A stretch of DNA of 64,000 bases from Acanthacorydalis orientalis (GCA_034766995.1 CM068317.1:27531001-27595000); one strand, 5' to 3'; counted from the first letter of the stretch, positions 48,240 to 61,278 are shown. Notes: generated by a model not told the origin, from the sequence alone. Translations and numbers: made by a program.

Positions 48240-48792
48240 CTTTTTTTGGATTGTGATGTTAAGAAATAGATTTTGTGCTTGAATAGGTATAAAATAATTT
48301 TCATTTGTAAAAAATTCAAATAAGATTTTTAAAATTTCTTACTTTGTGTCAGTTTCATTCTATAGAACGTTTGTAATTGTATATGTTGTTGTTTTAACAA
48401 AATGTTGATTATCATTTTGTTAAAAGTTCTAGTTGTTGAATAATTAAAAACACATGCATTAACAAAGTTAAAGTATGAGTTCTAGAATAAATTTAGTTAT
48501 TCAAATAGAATGGTTGACATATAAAGTTTCATATTGTTACGTAATTTAATATAGTGACAGGAAACCTTTTTCCTTTAGAGTGTTACTTTATCATTGTGCT
48601 CTTTATATACGAAGAACAGGTAGGAAAGGTTTGGTAATGCTATTAAATGTGTTATTTATCATCATTGAATATTTTCTTGATAATAATAAACCATAGTATA
48701 CATTTTTTGATAAAGTATACTTACTTTTATTATATACATGAAGTGTGTAATTTTTAAGGTAAAATAAGTATTTTTTCAAGTATTTTTTAAAT

Positions 48793-48816
48793 ATCTATAT
48801 CTATATCTGTCATCTT

Positions 48817-48861
<45 letters not shown>

Positions 48862-48868
48862 ATATATA
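48793..48868. repeat. (TATC)n microsatellite
   Basis: About 14 TATC units ending in TATATATA, the same motif as the large locus at 44 kb. Confidence 0.95.
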
Positions 48869-49136
48869 GTACTAACAATTATGTAATAAAAATTACTAAA
48901 AAATTGTATTAAATATTTTTGAATTATTTTAAATGTATTTTTTTGAAATATATATATATTTTAATCATTAGAATAATAAAACGTAACAACGTTGTAGAAC
49001 ACAGGTTATTTCCAACAATTAATTGATTTTGATTTTTATATTGCTTTAAGATCGTATAGATAAAAAATATTTTTCTTATTAATTGTTAGCAATGTTTATT
49101 AACTGGAAAAACTGTTTAAAATATTTTTTTTCTTTC

Positions 49137-49139
<3 letters not shown>

Positions 49140-49183
<44 letters not shown>

Positions 49184-49241
49184 ATATATATATATATACA
49201 CACAAATACATACATACATATATATATATATATACACACAA

Positions 49242-49308
<67 letters not shown>
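49140..49308. repeat. (TA)n microsatellite with ACACACAAATACATAC blocks
   Basis: Two internal blocks of CACACAAATACATACATA, themselves repeated, separate TA tracts. Confidence 0.95.
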
Positions 49309-49310
<2 letters not shown>

Positions 49311-50021
49311 TGTATGGCTTGTGTATATTCATTTATAAATATTTTGTTTGTTTTCACTAATTGATATCTATTGAATAAGTTATAATATTTCATGGCAATT
49401 AGAAATTGTACGTTAATTTGATACAAAATGAGATGATTGTAATGGAAATAGCATTTCCAGATAGACTTCACATCCTAATTCTGTTTTTAGTATTGGCTGC
49501 TATCAAATTCAATGAACGTATTTACATTAGAATTCAAACATGTATGGCAATATTCAAAAAGTAAACATATGAAAAATCATTAATATTCGAAACGATTTAC
49601 AATTGAAAATTTTATATACTCAGTACTGAACTAATGGCAATTTTAGTGCTATAGATTTCGAAAATAGATAATATAAAAATACAATGAAATTAAATTTTAT
49701 GTTATTTTATTTAATTGCGCAGAATAATATTTAAGAGATTATTTATGATTGTTAGTCTATATTTCTATATTGAATGGAAATAATTTCTTATTTAAAGTGT
49801 GGTAATAGGTATTAATATTTTAATAAATAATAGACAAATTATTTCAGTTTTTAATTTACTGCAAGGTAAATTATTAATCACTTTGTGTTATGAAATTTTA
49901 CATTTTTTTATGTTATATTTTTTATTACATTTGGTTTTTTTAATTCATTTTCTTTAAGCGTTTTTCTTTTGTTTAATATTTATAAGTCGGCTGGTCTGTT
50001 AACATGTTGATTTGCTAATCA

Positions 50022-50093
50022 ATATATATATATATATATATATATATAAGTATATATATATATATATAAACAAATATATATATACATATATAG
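50022..50093. repeat. Interrupted (TA)n microsatellite
   Basis: TA tracts with AAGTA, AAACAAA and CATATA breaks. Confidence 0.9.
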
Positions 50094-50919
50094 TTCAAAT
50101 CTGTAATATCTTTAATTTTTTAATAAGAAAAAAATAGATTATTAAAATATTTAATAAACTGAATCTCTTAAAATTATAACGTATATAAGGGTATATATCT
50201 CTTAAATATTTTCAAATCGGGTTCATGTAATTTATCTAAGAGTTTTTAGTTAAAAGTTCAGGCCGTTCTTTAAGTATTTTTTCCTTTTATGTCTATGTGT
50301 GTATAGTATACACGCATACATAAACATACATGTTATGTGTATACTGTGGAATTTAGATAATTTGAACAAGTAAAAAACCGAAGCTGTTTTAAGTTATTAA
50401 GTTGTGTAATTTACTAAAATTAAAGTTCAAGTTAACTACAAACACAACATTTTATTTGCATCCGTTTTAAGTTTTTTTTTAATATGCAACGAATTATGAG
50501 CACTTTATTTTTCAACACAAAATTTTGAGTTACCAACAATATATAGGGTAAATTAAATGTGACGATGCATAATTATATTCCGGACATTTCCACTCAGCAT
50601 ACAACAAAATCATAGAATCTAGTTAAAGTTGAAAATATAAGCAATTAAATAGATAACGATATTTTCTTAGATAAGTTATAGAATCATAAAAATAAATTTT
50701 TATTCAAGTTAAAAAATACATAGGGAAAAAGTTTCACGTATGTTCAACAATTCAAAATTTTAAATGAGAGAATGTTGAAATTACCGTGACTACTACTTAT
50801 TTAAAAAGTATTTAGTATAAAACGAATAAAAATCTATATGTCAACATTCATATAATATTACAAAAAAATACAAGTATTTTTTTTTATGGATTCCTTAAAG
50901 ATTATTCAAATTAAAAACA

Positions 50920-51903
50920 ATGCCAAGTTATAAATTCAGTGAGGATACAATAATTTTTGAAGACGAGTTTTCGAATATAAACTCTTCTATTGGAAATTTT
51001 CTAACAAAATTACAAAACACTATTTCAAAAATGCCGCATGAAATGTGCTGGGAAGGAAATCTCGCTAAAAACTGGCACTATTTCAAACAAAACTTCAATA
51101 TCTTTTTGAAAGCGACAAAGAACGATAAAGAATCCGACGATTTGAAATCATATTTGTTATTGAATACGATTGGCGAACAAGGTTTGAAGATATTTAATTC
51201 GTTTACGTTTGAGAATGACGCCGACAGGCATAATATCAAATATATTATGGATAAATTTGATGTCTACTTTGAAAGTGGTGAAGTGTATAACCGAATGACA
51301 TTTTTTCAAAGAGATCAACGTGCGCACGAAACTATTGATCAATATGTAAGCGAGTTAAAATTTCTCAGCTATAATTGTAATTTTGGATCGCAGTGGGAAA
51401 GTTTACTTCGAGATCGGTTACTGTTGGGTGTTCGAAACCCTATCGCGACGAATCGATTACTCAGTACTAATGATTTAACACTGAATCACGCCTTGGAAAT
51501 CTGTCGTACAGTTGAATTTTCACGAAGTCTGAGTGCCGAGAAAGATCACAAAGACATTTATTCAACGAAAAACCTCGGATCAAATTTGTGGAAGAAAACG
51601 CACTCTAAGATACCTGTCAACAGAAATAATAAAGTTGACATTTTACCAAGTATTAATAAATCGACAATTTTAAATCGAAGAATAGCAGGTATTGTATTAT
51701 TTTTAACATGTGTGTTCATATTTATTTATTATACAAATAAAATGCTTTTGCAAACCATTATGTCATTTGCACTGATTTTATCACATAAAAATACATTTCA
51801 TAGTTATTTTTTGTATTTTTTATATTCAGAAGAGCAATAAAATTATGTATTGTTTTATTTTCCAGTTAGTATTTCTCAAATTTTACAAATGAATGTGCGA
51901 TAA
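50920..51903 (+). CDS. Gag-like capsid gene, candidate domesticated retrotransposon gene
   Basis: Best model: 50920-51688 joined to 51866-51903, 268 residues. Unspliced, the frame stays open to 51840 (306 residues), but the extra 50 residues are Phe/Tyr/Ile-rich and look intronic. Splice signals: donor GCAG|GTATTG and acceptor TGTTTTATTTTCCAG, phase 1, giving IAVSISQILQMNVR and a stop. Residues 52-200 follow the capsid core of Ty3/gypsy Gag: NWHYFKQNFNIFLKA, LLLNTIGEQGLKIFNSF, FFQRDQRAHETIDQYVSEL, SYNCNFG, LLRDRLLLGVRNP and LTLNHALEICRTVE. No CCHC zinc knuckle follows, and I found no protease, reverse transcriptase or LTR on either side. It is the only long unbroken transposon-derived frame in the window. 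Alternatives: a young retrotransposon remnant, or an exon of a larger gene. Confidence 0.75.
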
Positions 51904-53250
51904 TTCGAGTAATATTTTATATTTGTATGTAAATGCCTGTATTATGTATATCGCACATGTTATTTAATATTTTTTATACTTTTTAATGATTATTTAACAT
52001 ATAAAAAGCTAACTGTTTGAGTGGCGAAAATGTGTTGTAATAACCACATAACTGTATGTATAGTTATAGAATGATGGCCAGCGAAATTAACCACGCAGTT
52101 ATTTTAATATAATACTATAATGGGTAATAATTTCCAAATTAAATTGTTTTAAATGATTCCTAAGTTTATTTTTTGAAGTACCTGGAGGCTCTGTCCCCTA
52201 CTCGCTTCGTTCATATAACACTATAATAAGACAAAGATTGGTTTTGGGGAAACTCCATCCCCGTGGAACGACCGAAGATAAAAAGATGCACTATAACATG
52301 ATTCACACTTTCTTAAAATTCGTGGAAAAAATGTAGTTATTATGACACCAATATCATAATTGTTCGTGAAACATCGGGTGTCATCGTTAATAATAATTTA
52401 ATACAAAATCTTTATACATTTTGTTAATAAAATTTTACAGAACTTTTTCTTTATATATTAGATAGATAAACTGACTTGTAAAAGTTACAATTGTTTTTTT
52501 AACAAATGAACCACTACTCTAAAATCATAAACTTTTCTAATAAAAGTATTCAGGAATTGTTTATTGTTCATATTAGTCAGGATATGCGCATTTAAATAGC
52601 AATTCCAATATTCATCTGAAGATGATTGGTTTTGTTATCAGAATGCACATAAGCTGCATACAATGAACAATAAGCAACCCTTGAACAATTTGATAAGAAA
52701 AATTTCCGGTGTTTGGGGTAGTGGTACTTTTATAAAGAGGATTTACTTATAATGGAAAAAGTATAAGTTAATCTATTTTTTTATTTCGGTAAATTTACTG
52801 TTCTTGACATATTTTTTTATTAATATAACGTTTTTTTCTTTTCTTCCTACCAATGACTTTAAATAATGTATATTTTGTTCTTCGAACATTTTAAAAGAAC
52901 TTTTATGCGCTGCTTCTCATAGAACGTGGAAGTATTTAAGTTTTATTCAGAAAAAGTTTACTTTTTAGAATTAAATTTTTTTTTATACAATGATATTATT
53001 AAGGCATTGGATGTTACAGATTTTTGTTCTAAAATTTTTGTGGCAACTGTGTTTATCATACTTCAATTTGCATTTAAAATACTTGAATTGCGTATAAAAG
53101 TGATTTTTCGTATTATATGACTTTATGTGCAATGAAAATATTCAAATAAACATCTGATGACGTTTTTGTATAACTGTACCAAATAATGAATACCGAAAAA
53201 CATTTTGTTGACTTTATTAAAATTATACTTGTACGTATTTTATAGTGAGT
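51904..53250. other. Stretch after the gag-like gene
   Basis: At 52180-52280 an unusually GC-rich patch (CCTGGAGGCTCTGTCCCCTA, TTTTGGGGAAACTCCATCCC) is unexplained. The rest is AT-rich with no gene seen. Confidence 0.4.
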
Positions 53251-53505
53251 ATGATTCAAAACAATAATAACTTGAATTTCAAAACCGTTCATGAATGGAC
53301 TTTAGATGCACAGTTGACAGTTACGAAATTTTGTTTAAGTAAGATATGTATTAAAAGCAACTACCTATTGAATCAAAACATAATATTAATGAAATTTGAA
53401 AGCATTAATCCAAGTCAGATCTTGTATATTGTACAAGAATTTGTGAAAAGATTGAGAATGCACAGTTCTGAATTCATTAGAATAGCTAAAACTATTAAAA
53501 AATAG
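53251..53505 (+). CDS. Unrecognised small ORF, doubtful
   Basis: 84 residues from ATG: MIQNNNNLNFKTVHEWTLDA, QLTVTKFCLSKICIKSNYLL, then FESINPSQILYIVQEFVKRL and EFIRIAKTIKK. It is more balanced than random ORFs here and preceded by a possible acceptor (TTTTATAG). A possible donor (AA|GTAAGA at about 53339) suggests only the first part may be an exon. No homology recognised. Confidence 0.25.
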   Translation: MIQNNNNLNFKTVHEWTLDAQLTVTKFCLSKICIKSNYLLNQNIILMKFESINPSQILYIVQEFVKRLRMHSSEFIRIAKTIKK

Positions 53506-55215
53506 CTTTGTAATAGATATAAAAAGTAACAAGCTGATATTTTTGTTTTATGTTCATTTTTTTGGAATTCAGTCAAAATTGTGTTCATTAAATGTTCGAA
53601 AAAAATATTTATTGAAAGATGGAATACTTGTAAAACTTCTATTCAGATATAATGGTTAGTAAATTGATAGTTGAATATTTTGGTTATGACTGCTTTACAT
53701 CATGATTTAAGACTGAAACAGAAGCATCCATTTTTTAAATCAAATTATTAGTATCTTGTTAGCCACGGATCATAAATTCAAGGTTGTTATTATGGTACAA
53801 TATTTTGTATTAAAATGATTACGTTTTTATAAAAATCCTCAACAAAATTAAATTTTGAGTTTTAAATAATTTACGGAAATAATAAAAATCAACTTTACAT
53901 TGTATTGTACTGTAAAATGAAAATTGATTTAGAAAAAGATACAATGTTTCACAAATGAATTTTTCACTCATCTTCTTATACACCATATTTTTTTTCTGAT
54001 CAAACATGGCTACTGATCGAGTATCGGTTATGTTTGAGTATTGCTTATATGAATTTCGATAACGATGCTATTGTCGTCAGAGTAATAAGGCACAGAATTT
54101 TTTTCTTCTGTTTTCGGTAAAGATTTTTTTTATACTTGAACACTCGGTGAGTGATCGAATTGGCATTGAAATGCTCTTAAGGAACAATCAGAAATGATTA
54201 ACAATCAGTTATTGAACATTTTCGATTAAAAAATTTATATTATAACAAACAGTATCATTCATGAAAATAAAATACCAAAATATTTAATGTTCTTTTTGTT
54301 TAAAGACAAAAGAGTTTATTTATTGCTTTAAGGCTTATTCATTTTTTAGAAATCTATTAAAATTAGTGATAGAAATATATAGATATTTTTTTATAATTAA
54401 TTATATTAAGTAATTAATATTCATATATAATTAATTTCTTGGGAATATTAGTCAATTTTTATTTTTAGATTAGTTATTGTTGATTCTACAAGTTTGTAAT
54501 CTTAAGGTTTGAATAATAAGTATGAACATTTCTTAAATTCGTTAAAAACTTAATTTAAGATCAAGTATTAGTTGAAGTTTTTATAAAATATTATACCTGT
54601 AATGTTTAATGATTGATGTTTGTTCAATACTCAATGAATTTATTCTTTGCTGAGATTTTGTTAATTTATTTTAACGTATTATTTACTTGAATTACTAAAA
54701 AGAAACGTATGTAACATCAATTTTCATGTCTTTTCTTTCACTTATATTAACATAGCATCACTTATTTTAAAATGCCAATAAAATATGGTTGAGAGTAAAT
54801 CTTAAGAGTTATTTCTTAATGTTTACATTAAATATTTTTTTAATTTAAAACGAAACAATTTTGTGAAATGAATGTAATAAAATTAAGTGCAAAAATATTT
54901 TATTTTACGGTACTGAGAAATGTGTATTGATAATGTTTCTTTGTAATTATCTAAAACGTATGATTGTAGATAATCTCTAATAATACAAATAGGTAATATA
55001 TATTTTTCATAAAATATATTTAACATCTGGAAGGAATATTATATAGATTTATATGTGTTATTCAAATCTTAATATAATGGTTTTGTACAGTTTTTAATTA
55101 TAAACATTTTTAATTTTAAAAATATTCAAGGACACCGTCAAAGTGTTTCAAGCCAGTATTAATTAAACTTTTTTATTTGTTTTTTTAAAATGTATTTAGA
55201 GAAATACATTCAGCT
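53506..55215. other. AT-rich stretch with dispersed repeat copy
   Basis: 54075-54200 shares blocks with 5095-5240 (TCAGAGTAATAAGGCAC; GGCATTGAAATGC). Otherwise no features. Confidence 0.35.
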
Positions 55216-55621
55216 ATGTATTTCAAATGGATTGTTTATATGTGTTGTATGCAAAAGCTCTATTTCCAATTTAATTGGCTCGTACCTTTTTCTCCTAACA
55301 TGTTCGACATTTCACCACTTACAACTCTTGACGAACAAATTCATTTAATTCAATTCAAGTATGTACTCGGTACGTTCAATTTCTATTTGTTCACGTTATG
55401 TTAATCCTTTATCCGTGCTGTTAGAAACACCTGCATCCGTTATTGAAACCAGACAATATGCACAATATAAGAATAACAAGCTCCTCTATCTCTCTTCTTA
55501 CAATGTAGCTGTGGAAGTAATCGAATTGGGACTGAGTGTTTTAACAAGTATTACAGCTATTCGCAGTTCTAAGTACAATTTATCATGTGGACTGCGATCG
55601 ATTTTCTATTTTGTTCTATAG
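55216..55621 (+). CDS. Candidate two-exon small gene, product unknown
   Basis: Two overlapping open frames join if a 55 nt intron (55370-55424, GTACGT...CTGTTAG) is removed. 55216-55369 ends SPLTTLDEQIHLIQFKYVL and joins in phase 1 to ETPASVIETRQYAQYKNNKL, NVAVEVIELGLSVLTSITAI and RSSKYNLSCGL, with a stop at 55619-55621. The whole would be 116 residues. The segment 55270-55610 is GC-richer than its flanks and rich in varied codons. The start is uncertain (an acceptor-like ATTCAG precedes the ATG). The protein may be a membrane or receptor fragment, but I recognise no family. A decayed frame-shifted gene is the alternative. Confidence 0.4.
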
Positions 55622-56465
55622 TTTATTTCAATTTGTAATAACAAAAGTTTCTTTTAATGGTATGTTTTTATTTATTAAATGGAACGTTTTATAAAATCAT
55701 TTCAATACAGAAAATTGTCATCGAATTATGATTCCAGTTTTTTCTGTGTATATTTTAGCCGTAAGAGATAGTTGTAGTATTTTGTTGCATCTATTTTATC
55801 ATTTTTGTCGTAGAAAAGTAAAAAATATAAGAAAAATGTAAAAAGCAAAAAGTATATTTTTGTGATTCTAATTTTGATATATTTTTGTTATTCTATATTT
55901 TAATATCCAATGAAAAAGTAGAAAACTGAAAGAATTGATCACAAGAATACAGTAAAATGCTGATGGAATCAAATGAATAAAAAATCAATATTTCACAATT
56001 TCATACATTTTTTTGGCAATGAATACAAATTAACAAGTTTCAGTTAAGAAAATAGACATTCGTTTATTATTCGACTATTGAGAATAAATGATATAAAAAT
56101 GTTAGTAACATATTTTTTTTCGTTTTATTGAAGTGAATAGTGTTGGAATATCATAAAGTGAGTAATTGGGCGAGGTATGATCAAAACGTCTCCGGACAGA
56201 TTGAATTTTAAATCTTTCTTTTTCTTTCTCTCTCTCTCTCTCTGTATAGAGATATATATTTATATTGAATGTAGGTTCTGTAAAAGTAATCCTTTTCAAG
56301 TAAAATACGTTATTATAAACCCTTTTTCCCTTTTTGGAAACACATGCTGTAGTTTTTTTTCCAAATCGTGTTCAGAAATTGTGCATTTTCCACTTTATTT
56401 CATTTCTGTTGTCAAATTACACTTCTTTCCTTAATATTCTGAGTTTTGGGAATAGAAAGAAATCA

Positions 56466-56467
<2 letters not shown>
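55622..56467. other. Intergenic stretch, no gene seen
   Basis: Contains a short TTTC/CT tract at 56215-56242; nothing else recognised. Confidence 0.5.

Positions 56468-56510
<43 letters not shown>
56468..56510. repeat. (TA)n microsatellite
   Basis: TA run. Confidence 0.95.
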
Positions 56511-56513
<3 letters not shown>

Positions 56514-57058
56514 TGAGATGAATATATAGAAGTTTTGAATTAATAATTGTTATTTTTATTCAAAACTTGACAATTAATCATTTCATAGTATTGTGCAGGT
56601 GATTTGTCGTATTATATAATATCTGCTTGTTATTATTGCATTATTTGATTGTTTTTATAGAATTTTAGTATGCAAATTTTCCCATTTATATTTTTTTGTT
56701 CACTTTAATATAATTTGGACAAATTCATAATGTATAATCAACTATATTTCATTCATAATCGACGAAACCAATGAGAATTTTTTTAAAGTTAAAAAAAATG
56801 CAGGACATGAAAATATATACAAAGAAATAAAATAATCTTACAAAATGTTGATTCAAAATGGCTGACATTTCAGGCAGGCGTAGAATAAAGACAGATTATT
56901 ACAATTCTTATAAAAGACTTCTATAAAAATTCACTATACGTTTTTAGTGATATCTGTCTGGGTGTTTCTTGATCAGAGTTCACATTTTTAGTGTTTTAGG
57001 TCGATTTGTTATGTCAATATCTTAGATTTTTTCTTCCATTTCTAGTTCTTAAAGCATT

Positions 57059-57060
<2 letters not shown>

Positions 57061-57110
<50 letters not shown>

Positions 57111-57144
57111 CACATATATATATATATGTGTGTGTGTGTGTGTA
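57061..57144. repeat. (TA)n-(TG)n microsatellite
   Basis: TA run, CATACACATA break, then TG run. Confidence 0.95.
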
Positions 57145-57344
57145 TTATACAAGGTTGGAAACCCAATTTGAGAACAGATTACGTTATATAATGGTGACAG
57201 CAATACTAACCCTATTTCGTCGAGAATAATTTGAAGCCAGTTCAGATTCGCATTTTGTGCTGAAAATAACGTTCGGAAACAATCGACAAAAATGTTTCTG
57301 GAGTCGGTTAAAAAAAGAAAGCGGAATGGTACATATACATTTTT

Positions 57345-57430
57345 GTGCGTCTAGCAGCCATGACGTAATAGTTAAGATTCTGCTTTCCATTAAAGACTTA
57401 CATAAAGAAGCCTCGATTTGATGTAGACGG
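57345..57430 (+). repeat. tRNA-like SINE relic
   Basis: AGCAGCCATGACGTAATAGT followed by TAAGATTCTGCTTTCC resembles a tRNA D-arm/A-box region, and GAAGCCTCGATTTGATG about 55 bp later resembles a B box (GGTTCGATTCC). The segment 57190-57470 is less AT-rich than its surroundings. The ORF on the opposite strand (57184-57516) is probably incidental. Confidence 0.4.
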
Positions 57431-57864
57431 ATGTTGGAGAGAAAAAAAAGGATAAAAAAATCCTTTCCATCAGTTTCATTATTGATATGTTCTTTTGTTA
57501 ACATCTTGTGATTCAATAGGTCTTTAGAATTTCAATGCACATATATAGAAGTGACATTTCGGTTCTCAGTCCACTTACTTTTTTTCTTTTTTTTATGTCA
57601 ATAATCATTTTACATTCTGTTGGAACAAAGAAAAGACTTTCCGAATAATTTGTTTCATACTTATGAGAGAATTATTTTTTTAATGGGATACATTATTATT
57701 ACTTTTTATTACTCAATATTGAGAATTAATTTAATGTGGTTGAATTTTTAATAATATTTTAATTCAATTTCCATAATATGTCAAATAAAAAATATCAAAA
57801 ATTTAATAATTAATTTTATTTATTATATATCTGTATATAGTCTGTTTAAACAATATATTATTTA

Positions 57865-57926
<62 letters not shown>

Positions 57927-57937
57927 ATATACATATA

Positions 57938-58017
<80 letters not shown>

Positions 58018-58032
58018 TATGTACACATACAT
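57865..58032. repeat. (TA)n microsatellite with GTACACATAC blocks
   Basis: Long TA tract; the right part has the unit ATATGTACACATACAT twice. Confidence 0.95.
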
Positions 58033-58502
58033 ATTCATCCATATGCATACATCCATCACCACATCTGCATAATGTGTATATTGTAATATTTAATACATAT
58101 TATAATTCTTTTTGATTAATAATTTCTATCTTTTTTTCAGGTAAGTTTTCTATGATTTGGATTCTTTTAGTACGGTAAGAGATAATTATTATTTTCCTTT
58201 ATTGGATAATAGATGTTTATAAATTGAAGAAATTAATATATAGAGATATTCAGACAGTATAGTTTGTAAGAATTGACATACATAATATGTAAAATTTGAT
58301 TTATTTGTTTAACGAAGATTAAATGTACATTGTAGTTACTGCCAATATGGAAACCTTTCTGTTAGTGAAATATTTCTTTATTAGTGAAACATTAATATTA
58401 ATGAAACAAATAAGTAAAAGCGTTTTAATTTTTTGATTTTTTGAAAAATACAGGATCAGTAACCTCAATTTACTTAAAAACAAATTGTTGGTCGATCTGA
58501 AA

Positions 58503-58704
58503 GAGTGCTTTTCAAACTGAGTTCCGCGCACATAAAGTTCCGCACAATCATTTCATGGTTTCCGCGAGTGAAGGTTAAAATTCAAAAGAATTTTCCAAGA
58601 AAAAATTTGAAAAGCTGAAAATTTAAAATAGTTAATTCTGCGTATTTTTTTTTAAAATTTATAATTTTAAGGTTCCGTGAGTCGACAAATTTTGAAAATC
58701 ACTG
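58503..58704. mobile_element. hAT-type MITE, 202 bp
   Basis: Inverted ends GAGTGCTTTTCAAACTGAGT and CAGTGATTTTCAAAATTTGT, the second followed by CGACTCACGGAACC and the first by TCCGCGCAC, as in hAT elements with CAGTGNTTCTCAAACTG ends. Flanks ATCTGAAA (58495-58502) and ATCTAAAA (58705-58712) match at 7 of 8. Confidence 0.8.
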
Positions 58705-58712
58705 ATCTAAAA

Positions 58713-59220
58713 TATGTGAATGTAAAGCGTGTTATGTTAGTATTTTATCAGAAAGGTTCATATAATTTTCGAATGACAGTGTACAGAAAATATTAAACCA
58801 ATTATGATACATTTCTAAATTACTATATCACATTACATAGGTAAAATTGTAATTGTGACAGTTTAATGGGTTATTATGTTTTTGACAGAAAAGTAGATAG
58901 AAATAATTGAACATGATGTTTATATAATAATGGAAGAGAAATTTAAATAATAATAATTGAATATTTTTTTTAAGTTTAGTTCCATATTTAAAATAAAATA
59001 TAATTTTGTCAATATATTTCTGTCAGATCCATAATATCACATTTTATCCAGATTTTTTAACGGATTTAATTTTTTTCTCTTCCTTTATTCTTCTTGGTTA
59101 TACTTATATTCTTCTCTTGTACTTCTACTTCGGGATGTATGTATCATTAACGAGTATTTACGTTGTTTTATTTTTTCATATGTTCTCTCTTTCTAATTTA
59201 TTTTTTTGTTTATAATTTAA
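58713..59220. other. AT-rich stretch, no gene seen
   Basis: The ORF at 59006-59215 is Phe/Leu/Tyr-rich and not supported. Confidence 0.4.
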
Positions 59221-59310
59221 ATATCGAGGCTCTGAGAGCATGAGATGATACGCATCCGTGCGTGTTTAATCCACTGATTTCATCAGTGGTAGCCTTCAAG
59301 AATAAAATTA
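59221..59310 (-). repeat. tRNA-like SINE relic
   Basis: On the minus strand ATCAGTGGATTAAACACGCA resembles an A-box region and CAGAGCCTCGATATTT a B box, sharing GCCTCGAT with the relic at 57.4 kb. GC-rich phrases (GCATCCGTGCGTG) stand out. Confidence 0.35.
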
Positions 59311-59712
59311 AGAAGAAAATTAGTAAAAACTAACGTATTTGTTCTTTTTTGGAATCTCCGTCAAAAGATTTGCCGCCTAAATAGGTGTACCTGGAATTAT
59401 TATCGTTGTATTGGTTGATCGAAAAAATATATATCCAACGTTATATTTATCCAATTATTATGACAAAATATTTTTGCAAATAATGCAGTTATTGGTAAAA
59501 ATTAAAAATCTTAAACTTATTCCAACTAGAAATTTTTGAAAAATTTTATATGGAAAAAGGAAGTTTCTTTTATCACATGCCCCTTAATTGCTTTAATAAA
59601 TGCAGTTCATAAATGTAGATAAAATTGAAAAATAACAAACTTTATGACAATTGGATTGTATGTTGTATCTAATAAATTATTTTAATTTTTAATTTTAGTA
59701 GTTGGATGTATA

Positions 59713-59715
<3 letters not shown>

Positions 59716-59763
<48 letters not shown>

Positions 59764-59817
59764 TACGTATACATACGTACATATATATATATATATATAC
59801 ACGTATACATACGTACA

Positions 59818-59850
<33 letters not shown>
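59716..59850. repeat. (TA)n microsatellite with ACGTATACATACGTAC blocks
   Basis: The block CGTATACATACGTACATA occurs twice between TA tracts. Confidence 0.95.
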
Positions 59851-59852
<2 letters not shown>

Positions 59853-60632
59853 TACTATTTTTGAATTATGGATTTTGCTACACTACTGTATGCACGTTGA
59901 TAAAAGACTATTGAAACAGAGATGTATAGAATGGACACAATAGCAATTTTCTATGTGAACTTCATATAGCGTTGACCTACTTAGTTCAAATTCTCCTGAA
60001 AGATATTGCTCCTTATGTAAATAAGTACTATAAAAATGATTTTTACTTTTGTATTTTGTATCTTAATTCTTAATTAGAATGCGGTCACTTATTGTTTTAA
60101 AAATCAATTTTAGTTTTTTAATAACTTCCTTTTAGTTTGAAATTTGTCAGTCATTTTTCACAACTAAAACTCTTTTAAATATATTTAAAAAAGTATTTTA
60201 TACGTAAAATATTAGAATTTGTGTAAAAAAGTATGTTTGTTTTTTATAATATTGGTATGTTGTTTTATGGATTTGTATTACATTTTTAAGGTGTAATTTC
60301 TTAAAATTGATTTTAATGCCATATGAATTCAAAATGTTTATATTTTGATCCTGCATAGTCTGATATATTTTAAAATTGTGACACATTTTTAAATCTGTGT
60401 AAATCATTTGCAGTATAATTATAACATTATTTGTAGACCACAGTGGCTATTATTGCGACTCCTGCGATAATGTACTTTTTATGATTTTATGATAAATTAT
60501 ATTTTTCATTATTCATAACATATGAGAATTTTGTAGAGTTATTATGAAACTATCGAAAAAATGTTATAAAGTTAATAAACTAACTTAATGATATGTCACA
60601 AAAAGTATCAAATCTGTTTATTGTTAATATAT

Positions 60633-60634
60633 AG

Positions 60635-60684
<50 letters not shown>

Positions 60685-60695
60685 ATATATATATA
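60633..60695. repeat. (TA)n microsatellite
   Basis: TA run with one TTTATA break. Confidence 0.95.
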
Positions 60696-61147
60696 CAGAT
60701 TGGCGAGATGAAGTTTGTATTTTGTTCCCTATTATAACACATCAAAATCAATTATTAAAATTCGTTGGTTGTAAACTAATTATATTTCATCTTAGTTTGG
60801 CATGTCTGTTCACATTTACTGTAAATGTTTGTTTTCAATTATAAATTTATTTAATTTCAGGTATATTAAATTTCTCTAAGACAGTTACCTGTTTTCTATT
60901 TATTAGTGAAGTACGTACGTACCGATTAATTTATCTTAATTACTTAAGTGTTTCCAAGAAATGTGATTTTCGGTTATATAGAAGTGAATGTTTAGAACTT
61001 ATATTTGTATCGACTGTATTTTATGGAATATATGACATTATAATGGATTATAACTTATACATATTTATTGTATGTAAATGTATCTGTTGTTTTCGAATAA
61101 TCAAAATTTACACATACATATATTTGTAAAGAAAATGATGTAGACAA

Positions 61148-61239
61148 TATATATATATTTATATATGCGTCTGTGTATGTATGTATGTTTGGTAATACAA
61201 GAACACAGCATAAATATCTACATAAATACACACATATGC

Positions 61240-61270
<31 letters not shown>

Positions 61271-61278
61271 CAAATACA

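Noticed and set aside
57184..57516. 110-codon minus-strand ORF
   Set aside because: It overlaps the tRNA-like SINE relic, has no recognised domain, and its composition is explained by the repeat.
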